NCBI GenBank assembly: GCA_011620445.1
Contig: WOZB01000212.1
Span: forward strand, 1-9,677
Length of the DNA: 9,677 nt
Source: Anaerolineaceae bacterium
Lineage (GTDB): Bacteria > Chloroflexota > Anaerolineae > Anaerolineales > Anaerolineaceae
Direction: 5' to 3'
The notes under the pieces are model-generated. The model worked only from the letters and a program-made list of their open reading frames with translations. It made no database searches and had not been told where the DNA came from. Shown piece by piece: positions 1 to 7,034 of the stretch. The translations under genes were made by a program, and so were the position numbers. The first letter of the stretch is position 1; every line of letters starts with the position of its first letter.

Positions 1-19
1 TGATATTTCAACGTTGCCG

Positions 20-28
20 TGCTATCAT
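20..28 (+). promoter_or_regulatory. possible extended -10 promoter of the PIN-TRAM gene
   Basis: The sequence TGCTATCAT fits an extended -10 element (TGnTATAAT with one mismatch in the hexamer). A start near position 35 would give a leader of about 40 nt before the ATG at 76. The -35 region would lie at the very edge of the window and cannot be judged. The AT-rich stretch that follows (29-50) offers other weak -10 look-alikes. The operon could also begin further upstream, outside the window. Confidence 0.3.
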
Positions 29-75
29 ATTTTTTATTATTAAGTATTTATTGCACTACAAGAAAGCAGGTTTTT

Positions 76-1146
76 ATGAATGCAATTGTTATTTCTCGCC
101 TCGTGGGAGCTTTATTTTTCGGTATTGGAGGCGGCCTGGCAAGTCTTCCCATCCACAGTTTCATCCTCGCGCTTTGGCCCACCTATCCATTTGAGGCTCC
201 TGTTACGACTATTGTTAGTGTTTTAGTCTTTGCTATTGTGGGTTTTTTGTTGACTCCGTCGCTCACCATCAAACCTTTCAACCTGCTTGTGCGTCAGTTC
301 AAGAAAGAATCCCCCGCCACGCTTCTGGCTGGAATTGTTGGTTTAGTGGTCGGCCTTATCGTTGCAGCCTTGCTTGCCTACCCCCTCTCATTGTTGCCAG
401 ATATCTTTGGAAAAGTGCTTCCCTTCGTCGGTATGATCCTTTTCGGCTATTTGGGCGTATTGCTGTTCACAACCCGCCATGAAGACTTCACAGCCTTCTT
501 CCGTGGCATTGGCAGCAAGCGCAAGACCAGCAAATTTGGCCAAGCTTTCGACCAGGAACGCAAAATTTTGGTTGATACCAGCGTCATCATTGATGGCCGC
601 ATTGCGGACATTGCAGCGACGGGTTTTCTGCAGGGTAACCTGATTGTGCCTCGGTTTGTCCTCAACGAACTGCAATATGTTTCAGATTCAGCGGATAGTT
701 TGCGCCGTGCACGCGGCCGCCGCGGCATAGAAGTACTCTCAGAATTGCAGCAAAATGTTGACATCCCTGTCACGATTGTGGATGTAGAAGTCACTGATGC
801 CAAAGAAGTGGATGACAAACTCATTTCCCTGGCAAAACAAATGGAAGCCCCCATTCTGACTAATGATTTCAATCTGAACCGTATCGCCGAGCTTCAGGGC
901 ATTAAAGTGCTGAACATCAATGACCTTGCCAATGCAGTCAAAGTAATTCTCCTCCCGGGAGAAACCTTCCTCATTCGTGTTATCCAGGAAGGCAAAGAGT
1001 ATAACCAGGGGGTTGGTTACCTGGATGACGGCACGATGGTCGTAATCGAGAACGGCAGTAAATTGCTTGATAAAGAAGTGCAGGTAACAGTCACCAAGAT
1101 CCTGCAGACTTCCGCTGGCCGCATGATTTTCGCAAAACCCGAATGA
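76..1146 (+). CDS. YacL-like membrane-anchored PIN-TRAM domain protein (putative RNase)
   Basis: The 356-residue protein has four predicted membrane helices (about 6-34, 43-61, 82-106, 114-133), then a cytoplasmic PIN nuclease-like domain (about 163-285) and a C-terminal TRAM domain (about 295-356). PIN acidic residues are visible: D167 in ILVDTSVIIDGR, E198 in LNEL, D246/D247 in VDDKL and D264 in TNDFN. The LNINDLANAVK...LPGE junction into TRAM is typical of the family, and the length is close to Bacillus YacL. PIN domains are Mg-dependent ribonucleases and TRAM binds RNA, but the substrate of this family is not established, so the RNase role is inferred. I chose ATG 76 over an in-frame GTG at 19: it has an AGCAGG ribosome site 5 nt upstream, and residues from 19 are a poor extension. 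It is first in an operon with cysS, 7 bp downstream. Confidence 0.9.
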   Translation: MNAIVISRLVGALFFGIGGGLASLPIHSFILALWPTYPFEAPVTTIVSVLVFAIVGFLLTPSLTIKPFNLLVRQFKKESPATLLAGIVGLVVGLIVAALLAYPLSLLPDIFGKVLPFVGMILFGYLGVLLFTTRHEDFTAFFRGIGSKRKTSKFGQAFDQERKILVDTSVIIDGRIADIAATGFLQGNLIVPRFVLNELQYVSDSADSLRRARGRRGIEVLSELQQNVDIPVTIVDVEVTDAKEVDDKLISLAKQMEAPILTNDFNLNRIAELQGIKVLNINDLANAVKVILLPGETFLIRVIQEGKEYNQGVGYLDDGTMVVIENGSKLLDKEVQVTVTKILQTSAGRMIFAKPE

Positions 1147-1153
1147 GGTCTTC

Positions 1154-2554
<1,401 letters not shown>

Positions 2555-2555
2555 A

Positions 2556-3299
2556 GTGAAAGAATGGCTTACAGGCCGCAACCCGGTCTTTGAAGCCCTG
2601 GCTGCCAAACGCCGCCAAGCATTTAGATTACTTATTGCCAAAGGCATCCGCAGCGAAGGCCGCGTTGATGAGATTTTACAGATGGTCCGTGAGCGAAACC
2701 TGCCTTTTCAGACAGTGGAACGCGATCGATTGGAGCAGATCGACAGTCACAATCAGGGCCTTGCTCTTGAAGTGAGCAGTTACCCATATCAAGCTTTGGA
2801 AGACCTGATTGCCTTCTCCAAAACCAAATCAGAGCCTCCTTTTTTTCTTTTGCTTGACCTGATTCAAGACCCTCAGAACCTGGGTTCGCTGTTGCGATCG
2901 GCGGAAATATTTGGTGTACACGGGGTGATCTTACCTTCTACTAATGCCGCCCAGGTCAATCCGACCGTCGTGCATGCTTCTTCAGGAGCAACCGAACACC
3001 TGCGCATTGCTCAATTTAACCTGGTTCAAGCTATTGACCGCCTCAAGCAATTACCGAATACCTGGGTGTATGGGCTGGATGGCAACCCCAGGGCAAAATT
3101 ACCCACCTCTTTAAATTTGAATGGGGGTGTTGTTTTGGTAGTTGGTAATGAGGGTTCAGGCCTGCGCGATTTAGTAAGGAAAAATTGCGATGAGTTGATG
3201 AAATTGCAAATGTACGGGAAGATTGACTCGTTAAACGCGGCTGTAGCCGGTTCCATTGCGCTCTATCTTGCCCGGGCAGCCCGCTCGCTTATGCCCTGA
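2556..3299 (+). CDS. rlmB: 23S rRNA 2'-O-ribose methyltransferase, TrmH/SpoU family, RlmB-like
   Basis: The 247-residue protein has an N-terminal substrate-binding domain of the L30e-like type (about 3-75, opening with the typical TGRNPVFEAL) and a C-terminal SPOUT methyltransferase domain (about 95-245) that uses S-adenosylmethionine. Motif 1 is DPQNLGSLLRSAE with N108 and R114. Motif 2 is VVGNEGSGL with E199. Motif 3 is IDSLNAAVAGSIALY with N227. RlmB methylates G2251 of 23S rRNA in E. coli. The family also contains TrmH and other rRNA methyltransferases, so the exact target is inferred. The start is GTG at 2556, 1 nt after the cysS stop, with GGAG at 2541-2544 inside cysS, so translation is probably coupled. 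It is the last gene of the operon and converges with the DUF456-like gene. Confidence 0.9.
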   Translation: MKEWLTGRNPVFEALAAKRRQAFRLLIAKGIRSEGRVDEILQMVRERNLPFQTVERDRLEQIDSHNQGLALEVSSYPYQALEDLIAFSKTKSEPPFFLLLDLIQDPQNLGSLLRSAEIFGVHGVILPSTNAAQVNPTVVHASSGATEHLRIAQFNLVQAIDRLKQLPNTWVYGLDGNPRAKLPTSLNLNGGVVLVVGNEGSGLRDLVRKNCDELMKLQMYGKIDSLNAAVAGSIALYLARAARSLMP

Positions 3300-3321
3300 T
3301 AGCTCTTGTTAGAAAATTCTT

Positions 3322-3867
3322 TCAACCGCGGCTGGTCAGGAAAAACATCACCACCAGAAAGCTTACCAGCATTATCAATCCAAAACCCAGCTTGAAAAGT
3401 GTCGCTTGCATGGAAGACAGAACCATAGCTCTCAACGCTCTGTAAGCCTTACGCCAATCTTGCCCCAAGCGGAAAAATTGCACCATGAAAATAGTCAGAA
3501 AACCGGCTAACAAGCCACCAAATGGTGTTGCTACAAAGCCCACGCCTATCATCGCCATCCAGCTTAATCCTATACCCCACCATGGCACCCCTTCCCGGCG
3601 GGTGTTGCCTACCATAATCACATTGTCACTCAAGCCACCAGCTATCATCAGCAAGGTATTGAGAACAAAAATGCCGACGGTCCAGCCGTGGGCAGTTGCA
3701 CCTTCAGCAACATTCAATTGAGTGTAGATCGCCCAGATCAATTGGCCAATCCACATGACCGTCAAGCCGGGAAAAAACACCAGCAGCAGGCCAAAGAAAC
3801 CCGTTAGTTGCAATCCCAAAGTCAAGGCAACCAGCCCCCAATGCAGGCCTTCAGGCAACCAACTCAT
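3322..3867 (-). CDS. DUF456-like integral membrane protein
   Basis: The 181-residue protein is very hydrophobic, with about five to six membrane helices (roughly 12-31, 34-50, 62-80, 97-112, 113-130, 156-177). The pattern fits the DUF456 family: a PGL turn after the first helix (33-35), an Asp after the third helix (D81) followed by a short loop with Gly residues, and Gly/Pro-rich helices around [12 protein letters not shown] (113-124). The family has no established function and I assign none. Its ATG overlaps the TGA of serS by 4 nt as ATGA, and there is no Shine-Dalgarno at useful distance, so translation probably depends on ribosomes finishing serS. It is the distal gene of the serS transcript and ends 22 bp from the rlmB stop on the opposite strand. 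The family assignment rests on pattern alone and is moderately sure. Confidence 0.72.
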   Translation of the reverse strand: MSWLPEGLHWGLVALTLGLQLTGFFGLLLVFFPGLTVMWIGQLIWAIYTQLNVAEGATAHGWTVGIFVLNTLLMIAGGLSDNVIMVGNTRREGVPWWGIGLSWMAMIGVGFVATPFGGLLAGFLTIFMVQFFRLGQDWRKAYRALRAMVLSSMQATLFKLGFGLIMLVSFLVVMFFLTSRG

Positions 3868-5135
3868 AGCCGGATGACGTCAATCCCGCCCATAAACGGC
3901 CTGAGCACTTCTGGCACCACAATGCTGCCGTCCGCCTGCTGGTAATTTTCCATCACCGCGATCATCGTCCGCGGCAAGCCCAGCCCGGAACCGTTCAGGG
4001 TATGTAAGAGCTTGCTCGCAGAGCCATCCGCTGGGCGATACTTCATATTCGACCGTCTGGCCTGGTAATCTCCCACCTTTGAGCAGGAAGAAACTTCCAA
4101 CCACTCGCCAACCCCAGGTGCCCAGACCTCAATATCAATTGTCTTGTGCTGCTTTTCTCCCAGATCGCCAGTACATTGCAGCTTAGTGCGGTATGTTAAC
4201 CCTAGATCCGCGCAGGTTTGGCAGGCGTCTTTGACAATGCGTTCGAGCTCAGCATCGGAATCTTCCGGTTTGCAGTAGGTGTACATTTCCACCTTGTCAA
4301 ATTGGTGGCCGCGTTTCATTCCGCGTACATCCCGGCCAGCCGACATCTTTTCACGCCTGAAACAAGCTGAGTAAGCCGTCGGGTGAATCGGCAGATCCTT
4401 TTCTTCTGTGATTGTATCCATCATTACGCCGGTTAGGGGCACTTCCGCTGTCGGTACCCACCAGAAGTCCGACTCAGCATCGTGATAGAGGTTGGGGGCA
4501 AATTTTGGCAATTCCCCGGCCGCAAATAAAACTTCTTCTTTCACCATCCAGGGGGTGTAGTATTCTTTCCACCCCTGGCGGATGTGCAAATCTACCATCC
4601 AGAAGATTAATGCCCGCTGCAAGCGTGCGCCTGCTCCCTTGAGTACATAAAAACGCGTACCTGAGAGCTTGACGCCTTCATCAAAATCCAAAATTCCCAA
4701 CGCTGGGCCAAGATCCCAATGGGCTTTGGGTTCAAAATCAAATTGCTTGGGTTCTCCGAAGGTCTCCAGGACTACATTTTCACTGTCATCCTTGCCATCG
4801 GGTACGTCTGGGTCCGGAATGTTGGGTATGGTCGACTGCTGATAGCGCAGTTTGGTTTCGACCTCTTTGAGGGCAGTATCCAGTCGGGCAATCTCGTCCC
4901 CCAAAGAACGCATGGCATCGATCTTCGCCTGTCGTAAAGCCGGATCCTTCATCTTGCTGATTTGTTTGCTAACCGTATTACGTTCTGATTTGCGTGTCTC
5001 AGACTCGAAGATCAGCCTCCTGCGCTCATCATCCAATGCAATGACTTCGTCAACCAAGCCGGTTTCCTGGTGGCGGCGCAGCATCGACTGGCGCACCAAA
5101 TCAGCATTTTCGCGGATAAATTTCAGGTCTAACAT
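3864..5135 (-). CDS. serS: seryl-tRNA synthetase
   Basis: This class II synthetase charges tRNA-Ser with serine (and also serves tRNA-Sec where present). At 423 residues it is full length. The N-terminal antiparallel coiled-coil arm that grips the long variable arm of the tRNA spans about 28-100 and is rich in charged residues. The class II catalytic core follows. Motif 1 surrounds [11 protein letters not shown] (188-198). The serine-recognition TAEVPLT is at 229-235. Motif 2 is FRRE (259-262) with the [15 protein letters not shown] loop (265-279). Motif 3 is [18 protein letters not shown] (382-399) with R389. The EVSSCS segment (347-352) is also typical. The start ATG has GAGG 5 nt upstream on the minus strand. 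The gene heads a two-gene transcript with the DUF456-like gene and is divergent from the LysM gene across 191 bp. Confidence 0.98.
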   Translation of the reverse strand: MLDLKFIRENADLVRQSMLRRHQETGLVDEVIALDDERRRLIFESETRKSERNTVSKQISKMKDPALRQAKIDAMRSLGDEIARLDTALKEVETKLRYQQSTIPNIPDPDVPDGKDDSENVVLETFGEPKQFDFEPKAHWDLGPALGILDFDEGVKLSGTRFYVLKGAGARLQRALIFWMVDLHIRQGWKEYYTPWMVKEEVLFAAGELPKFAPNLYHDAESDFWWVPTAEVPLTGVMMDTITEEKDLPIHPTAYSACFRREKMSAGRDVRGMKRGHQFDKVEMYTYCKPEDSDAELERIVKDACQTCADLGLTYRTKLQCTGDLGEKQHKTIDIEVWAPGVGEWLEVSSCSKVGDYQARRSNMKYRPADGSASKLLHTLNGSGLGLPRTMIAVMENYQQADGSIVVPEVLRPFMGGIDVIRL

Positions 5136-5176
5136 AAGAGCCTCGGCTGCGGAAATATCGTTTGCCCGCGTCTCTT

Positions 5177-5207
5177 ATTTTACCAGTGCTAATCCTGGCT
5201 AAGGCAA
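5177..5207 (-). promoter_or_regulatory. candidate serS promoter
   Basis: Reading the minus strand, TTGCCT (5207-5202) is followed after 19 nt by TGGTAAAAT, an extended -10 with hexamer TAAAAT at 5182-5177. The spacing is longer than the usual 17 nt, so the extended -10 probably carries most of the signal. A start near 5170 would leave a leader of about 35 nt, enough for the GAGG ribosome site but too short for a T-box or other large riboswitch. Inferred from consensus only. Confidence 0.4.
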
Positions 5208-5234
5208 GTTGGTGGAAGAGCATTCTTTGAAGTA

Positions 5235-5296
5235 GAAACAATGTTTCGATCTGCTCAGCAAACCTACAAGTTTCGATCTGCTCAACAAGCCGAAAC
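5235..5296. repeat. 19-nt tandem direct repeat with flanking GTTTC/GAAAC inverted repeats
   Basis: Two copies of GTTTCGATCTGCTCARCAA lie at 5243-5261 and 5270-5288, with a single difference (G at 5258, A at 5285) and a 27-nt period. GAAAC (5235-5239) forms a 5-bp inverted repeat with the start of copy 1. CGAAAC (5291-5296) pairs with GTTTCG at the start of copy 2 (5270-5275), giving a 6-bp stem with a 15-nt loop. The array sits between the divergent serS and LysM starts. It could be an operator, a copy of a dispersed palindromic element, or coding sequence of a small ORF (5241-5330). The sequence alone does not choose between these. Confidence 0.7.
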
Positions 5297-5330
5297 GTCT
5301 TTCGCTAATGCTTTTATAATTGGAAGATGA
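5241..5330 (+). CDS. possible 29-residue small ORF or leader peptide overlapping the LysM gene start
   Basis: An ATG at 5241 opens a 29-codon frame that runs through the direct repeat and stops with TGA at 5328-5330, overlapping the ATG of the LysM gene (5327) as ATGA. Because the repeat period is 27 nt, the peptide holds an in-frame repeat, FRSAQQ-TYK-FRSAQQ-AET. The only base difference between the two copies changes CAG to CAA, both glutamine. Against it: there is no good ribosome site just upstream (GGTGGAAGAG ends about 20 nt away), the peptide resembles nothing I know, and a strong -10 hexamer lies inside it. It may be chance, a translated leader controlling the LysM gene, or part of a regulatory repeat. 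I keep it as a weak candidate. Confidence 0.2.
   Translation: MFRSAQQTYKFRSAQQAETSFANAFIIGR
5315..5320 (+). promoter_or_regulatory. TATAAT -10 box abutting the LysM gene start (leaderless-type promoter)
   Basis: This is a perfect TATAAT with only 6 nt between it and the ATG at 5327. Since transcription normally starts about 7 nt after the hexamer, the mRNA would begin at or next to the A of the start codon and carry no ribosome-binding leader. GGAAG directly touches the ATG with no spacing and cannot act as a normal Shine-Dalgarno. No good TTGACA-like -35 is seen at 17 nt (GAAACG is there), so the promoter may need an activator or rely on the -10. Confidence 0.6.
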
Positions 5331-5875
5331 AATTTTTCCGAACCCTCTTTGCACTCCTCTTTCTCGTCATTTGCTTACCTTCTAACAATGTCTCGGCCGC
5401 TGCGCAGGGTAATGCAGAGTCTTCTGCATTTACAGGTAACCACAGTGTCACAATCGCCACTCCTAATCCGGATGGCTCCATCTATCATATTGTTGCTTAT
5501 GGGGATACGCTCTACGATATCTCCCAGGCTTATGGCGTAAGTCCGGAAGAAATCATGGTCAATTCCGGCAATAGTCCCCAGGCAACTGACTTGAGGGAAG
5601 GCGACCGGCTAATCATCCGCTTTAAATCTACGGTCACACCGACCAACGACTTTACCCCTACGCCCGTGCCGGTTACACCGCAACCGACGAAGATCTACAT
5701 TTCACCCACTGCTACGGCTACGCGCACACCCAGCCCGACTGCAACGATCACCCCCACTCCACCTTTATCTCACCGAGTGCTGGGCAATAGCAAGAACGTC
5801 GGCAGTGCCCTGATAGGAACCGGGGTTTTCGGTTTACTGGTATTGGCATATTTCGGCTTCATCAAGAAAAAATAA
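5327..5875 (+). CDS. secreted, membrane-anchored LysM domain protein with Thr/Pro stalk
   Basis: The 182-residue protein has a clear signal peptide (KFFR, then a hydrophobic core 6-18, likely cleaved near VSA-AAQ at 24-26) and one LysM domain (about 52-98). In the LysM, YHIVAYGDTLYDISQAYGV and the closing LREGDRLIIR fit the family consensus. After it come a Thr/Pro-rich low-complexity stalk (about 102-146, many TPTP and TAT units), a single membrane helix (about 157-177) and a KKK end. LysM binds N-acetylglucosamine-containing glycans such as peptidoglycan, so the protein should stand outside the membrane and touch the wall. There is no catalytic domain. The start is fixed by the signal peptide even though no normal ribosome site precedes it. 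The GNAT gene follows after 17 nt, probably in the same transcript. A scaffold or wall-tether role is inferred only. Confidence 0.88.
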   Translation: MKFFRTLFALLFLVICLPSNNVSAAAQGNAESSAFTGNHSVTIATPNPDGSIYHIVAYGDTLYDISQAYGVSPEEIMVNSGNSPQATDLREGDRLIIRFKSTVTPTNDFTPTPVPVTPQPTKIYISPTATATRTPSPTATITPTPPLSHRVLGNSKNVGSALIGTGVFGLLVLAYFGFIKKK

Positions 5876-5892
5876 ACAGAAAAGGCAATGAG

Positions 5893-6885
5893 ATGGCAGA
5901 CCCAATTTTTACTCAAGGTCAATTTACGTTACGACCCTTCCTTGGCGACGCTGATTATGAGGCTATGGCCAAAGTTGAGTATGCATTGCGTGGCGCTGGC
6001 CAGATGGAAATGGTTCAAAACGCCTCCGAACTTAGACACACTCTTACACACTCCCCCAATTTCGACCTTAGCAAGGATCTCATACTCGCTGAGTATAAAG
6101 GTGAGGTGATTGGTTTTTGTCAGTGTTTCTGGGAAATGGGCTCCAAAAATACTGGGATTGTCTTGTACTTACCGGTATACACGCAGCCCGAAAGCCCACA
6201 GTCGGTTGACCAGGCACTATTTGATTGGGGATACAAACGCCTGCAGGAAATATACAGGGCGATACCTAAAAAAAGACTCGCCGAATTACGGACTTTCGCG
6301 CAGGACAAGCACATTAAGAGGCAGCTGCTTTTTGAAGCAAACGGCATCAAACCTGTCCGCTATTACCACAACATGCGGCGCGACCTGCTAATCGACCCAA
6401 TCCCCGTGCGACCTCTGCCAGCGGGAATTAATGTGCGCCCAGCCTTGCCTGCGGATTATCGTAAAATCTGGGACGCATCTGTTATTGCTTCGGCTGACGA
6501 ATGGGGTTTCACTGAACCAGTCGAAGAAGACTTTGTTCGCTGGCAGGGTGATACAGAATTTCAACCTTATCTCTGGCAGATTGGTTGGGCTGGTGACCAA
6601 CCAGTTGGCATGGTTACCAATTTCGTGAACCTGACGGAAAATGACTACTTCCAAAGGCACCGCGGTTACACCGAGGGCATTTGGGTATTGCCGGAATTTC
6701 GCAAGCAAGGTTTGGCAAGTGCCCTGATTACCCAGTCGCTTACGATGTTCAAAGCCATGAACATGCACGAGGCGGCTTTGGGGGTGGACTCGGAAAATCC
6801 AAGTGGCGCGTTAGGTCTCTACGAGGGTTTGGGCTATAAGGCCTATTCGAGGGCTATCGAGTACTCAAAACTATTCACAATCTAG
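5893..6885 (+). CDS. tandem GNAT-family N-acetyltransferase
   Basis: The 330-residue protein is made of two GNAT folds. The C-terminal one (about 180-327) is intact: the acetyl-CoA motif A is TEGIWVLPEFRKQGLASAL (260-278) with the pyrophosphate-binding RKQGLA, followed by GVDSENPSGALGLYEGLGY (297-315), the usual motif B. The N-terminal half (about 10-165) starts as a GNAT (FTLRPFLGDADYEAMAKVE) but has no recognisable R/QxxGxG/A loop, so it is probably a non-catalytic or degenerate domain. This layout resembles the tandem GNAT architecture of mycothiol synthase (MshD), but the substrate cannot be read from the sequence and I do not call it MshD. An AAAGG ribosome site at 5881-5885 precedes ATG 5893 by 7 nt. 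A competing ATG at 5888 opens a different, short frame. It follows the LysM gene by 17 nt. Confidence 0.85.
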   Translation: MADPIFTQGQFTLRPFLGDADYEAMAKVEYALRGAGQMEMVQNASELRHTLTHSPNFDLSKDLILAEYKGEVIGFCQCFWEMGSKNTGIVLYLPVYTQPESPQSVDQALFDWGYKRLQEIYRAIPKKRLAELRTFAQDKHIKRQLLFEANGIKPVRYYHNMRRDLLIDPIPVRPLPAGINVRPALPADYRKIWDASVIASADEWGFTEPVEEDFVRWQGDTEFQPYLWQIGWAGDQPVGMVTNFVNLTENDYFQRHRGYTEGIWVLPEFRKQGLASALITQSLTMFKAMNMHEAALGVDSENPSGALGLYEGLGYKAYSRAIEYSKLFTI

Positions 6886-6932
6886 TCCAAGGTGCCGGAG
6901 CTTCCACAAAATTTCATCGTTCTTCTCCTTTT
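6882..6932 (-). other. strong Shine-Dalgarno plus 11-codon minus-strand ORF, possible gene remnant
   Basis: On the minus strand AAAAGGAG (6932-6925) is followed after 7 nt by an ATG (6917-6915) that opens an 11-codon frame, MKFCGSSGTLD, stopping with TAG at 6884-6882 over the end of the GNAT gene. The ribosome site is the best match to consensus in the window, yet the frame is tiny. The peptide resembles the opening of a zinc-ribbon protein (CxxCG) with the second Cys replaced by Ser, so it may be the broken start of a lost gene. It could equally be chance. No clear promoter is seen upstream on that strand. Confidence 0.2.
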
Positions 6933-7034
6933 GATTGTGCGGGTTGCAGCTAAAAACCCTTACCAGGAAACGTGGTCTTTCAAACTCAAATTCTACGTCT
7001 CGAATGTAACTATGCTATTGGTATAATTCACGTC
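6886..7034 (+). other. 149-bp intergenic region before the GT-C gene
   Basis: There is no plus-strand gene here. It contains the minus-strand Shine-Dalgarno and short ORF noted separately, a weak inverted repeat GGGTT/AACCC (6941-6945 and 6955-6959, 9-nt loop, no T-tract, so not a convincing terminator for the GNAT gene), and the TATAAT promoter at its right end. I see nothing else in it. Confidence 0.6.
7022..7027 (+). promoter_or_regulatory. TATAAT -10 box abutting the GT-C gene start (leaderless-type promoter)
   Basis: This is a second perfect TATAAT, with 7 nt between it and ATG 7035, which places the expected transcription start on or beside the start codon. There is no Shine-Dalgarno before the ATG, in agreement with a leaderless message. 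The position 17 nt upstream holds CTCGAA, a poor -35. Like the LysM promoter, it is followed by T and preceded by a TGCT (7013-7016). It supports ATG 7035 as the true start. Confidence 0.6.

Noticed and set aside
19..75. GTG start at 19 extending the PIN-TRAM protein by 19 residues
   Set aside because: ATG 76 has a ribosome site at the right distance and starts the expected family N-terminus. The extension is AT-rich and overlaps a likely promoter.
952..961. Perfect palindrome CTCCCGGGAG in the PIN-TRAM gene
   Set aside because: It lies within codons for the conserved LPGE turn; a short palindrome in coding sequence is expected by chance.
3295..3340. Imperfect stem CCTGA-AGC / GCT-TCAGG across the rlmB and DUF456-like stop codons, considered as a bidirectional terminator
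   Set aside because: The loop is about 27 nt, the stem is interrupted, and no T-tract follows on either strand.
5136..5170. T-box or other riboswitch in the serS leader
   Set aside because: The predicted leader is only about 35 nt and holds no T-box (TGG-containing) consensus or nested stems.
6941..6959. GGGTT/AACCC hairpin after the GNAT gene as a terminator
   Set aside because: It has only 5 bp with a 9-nt loop, and no T-run follows.
6972..7034. GTG start at 6972 for the GT-C protein
   Set aside because: The extra 21 residues include no family feature, and the region contains the TATAAT promoter directly before ATG 7035.
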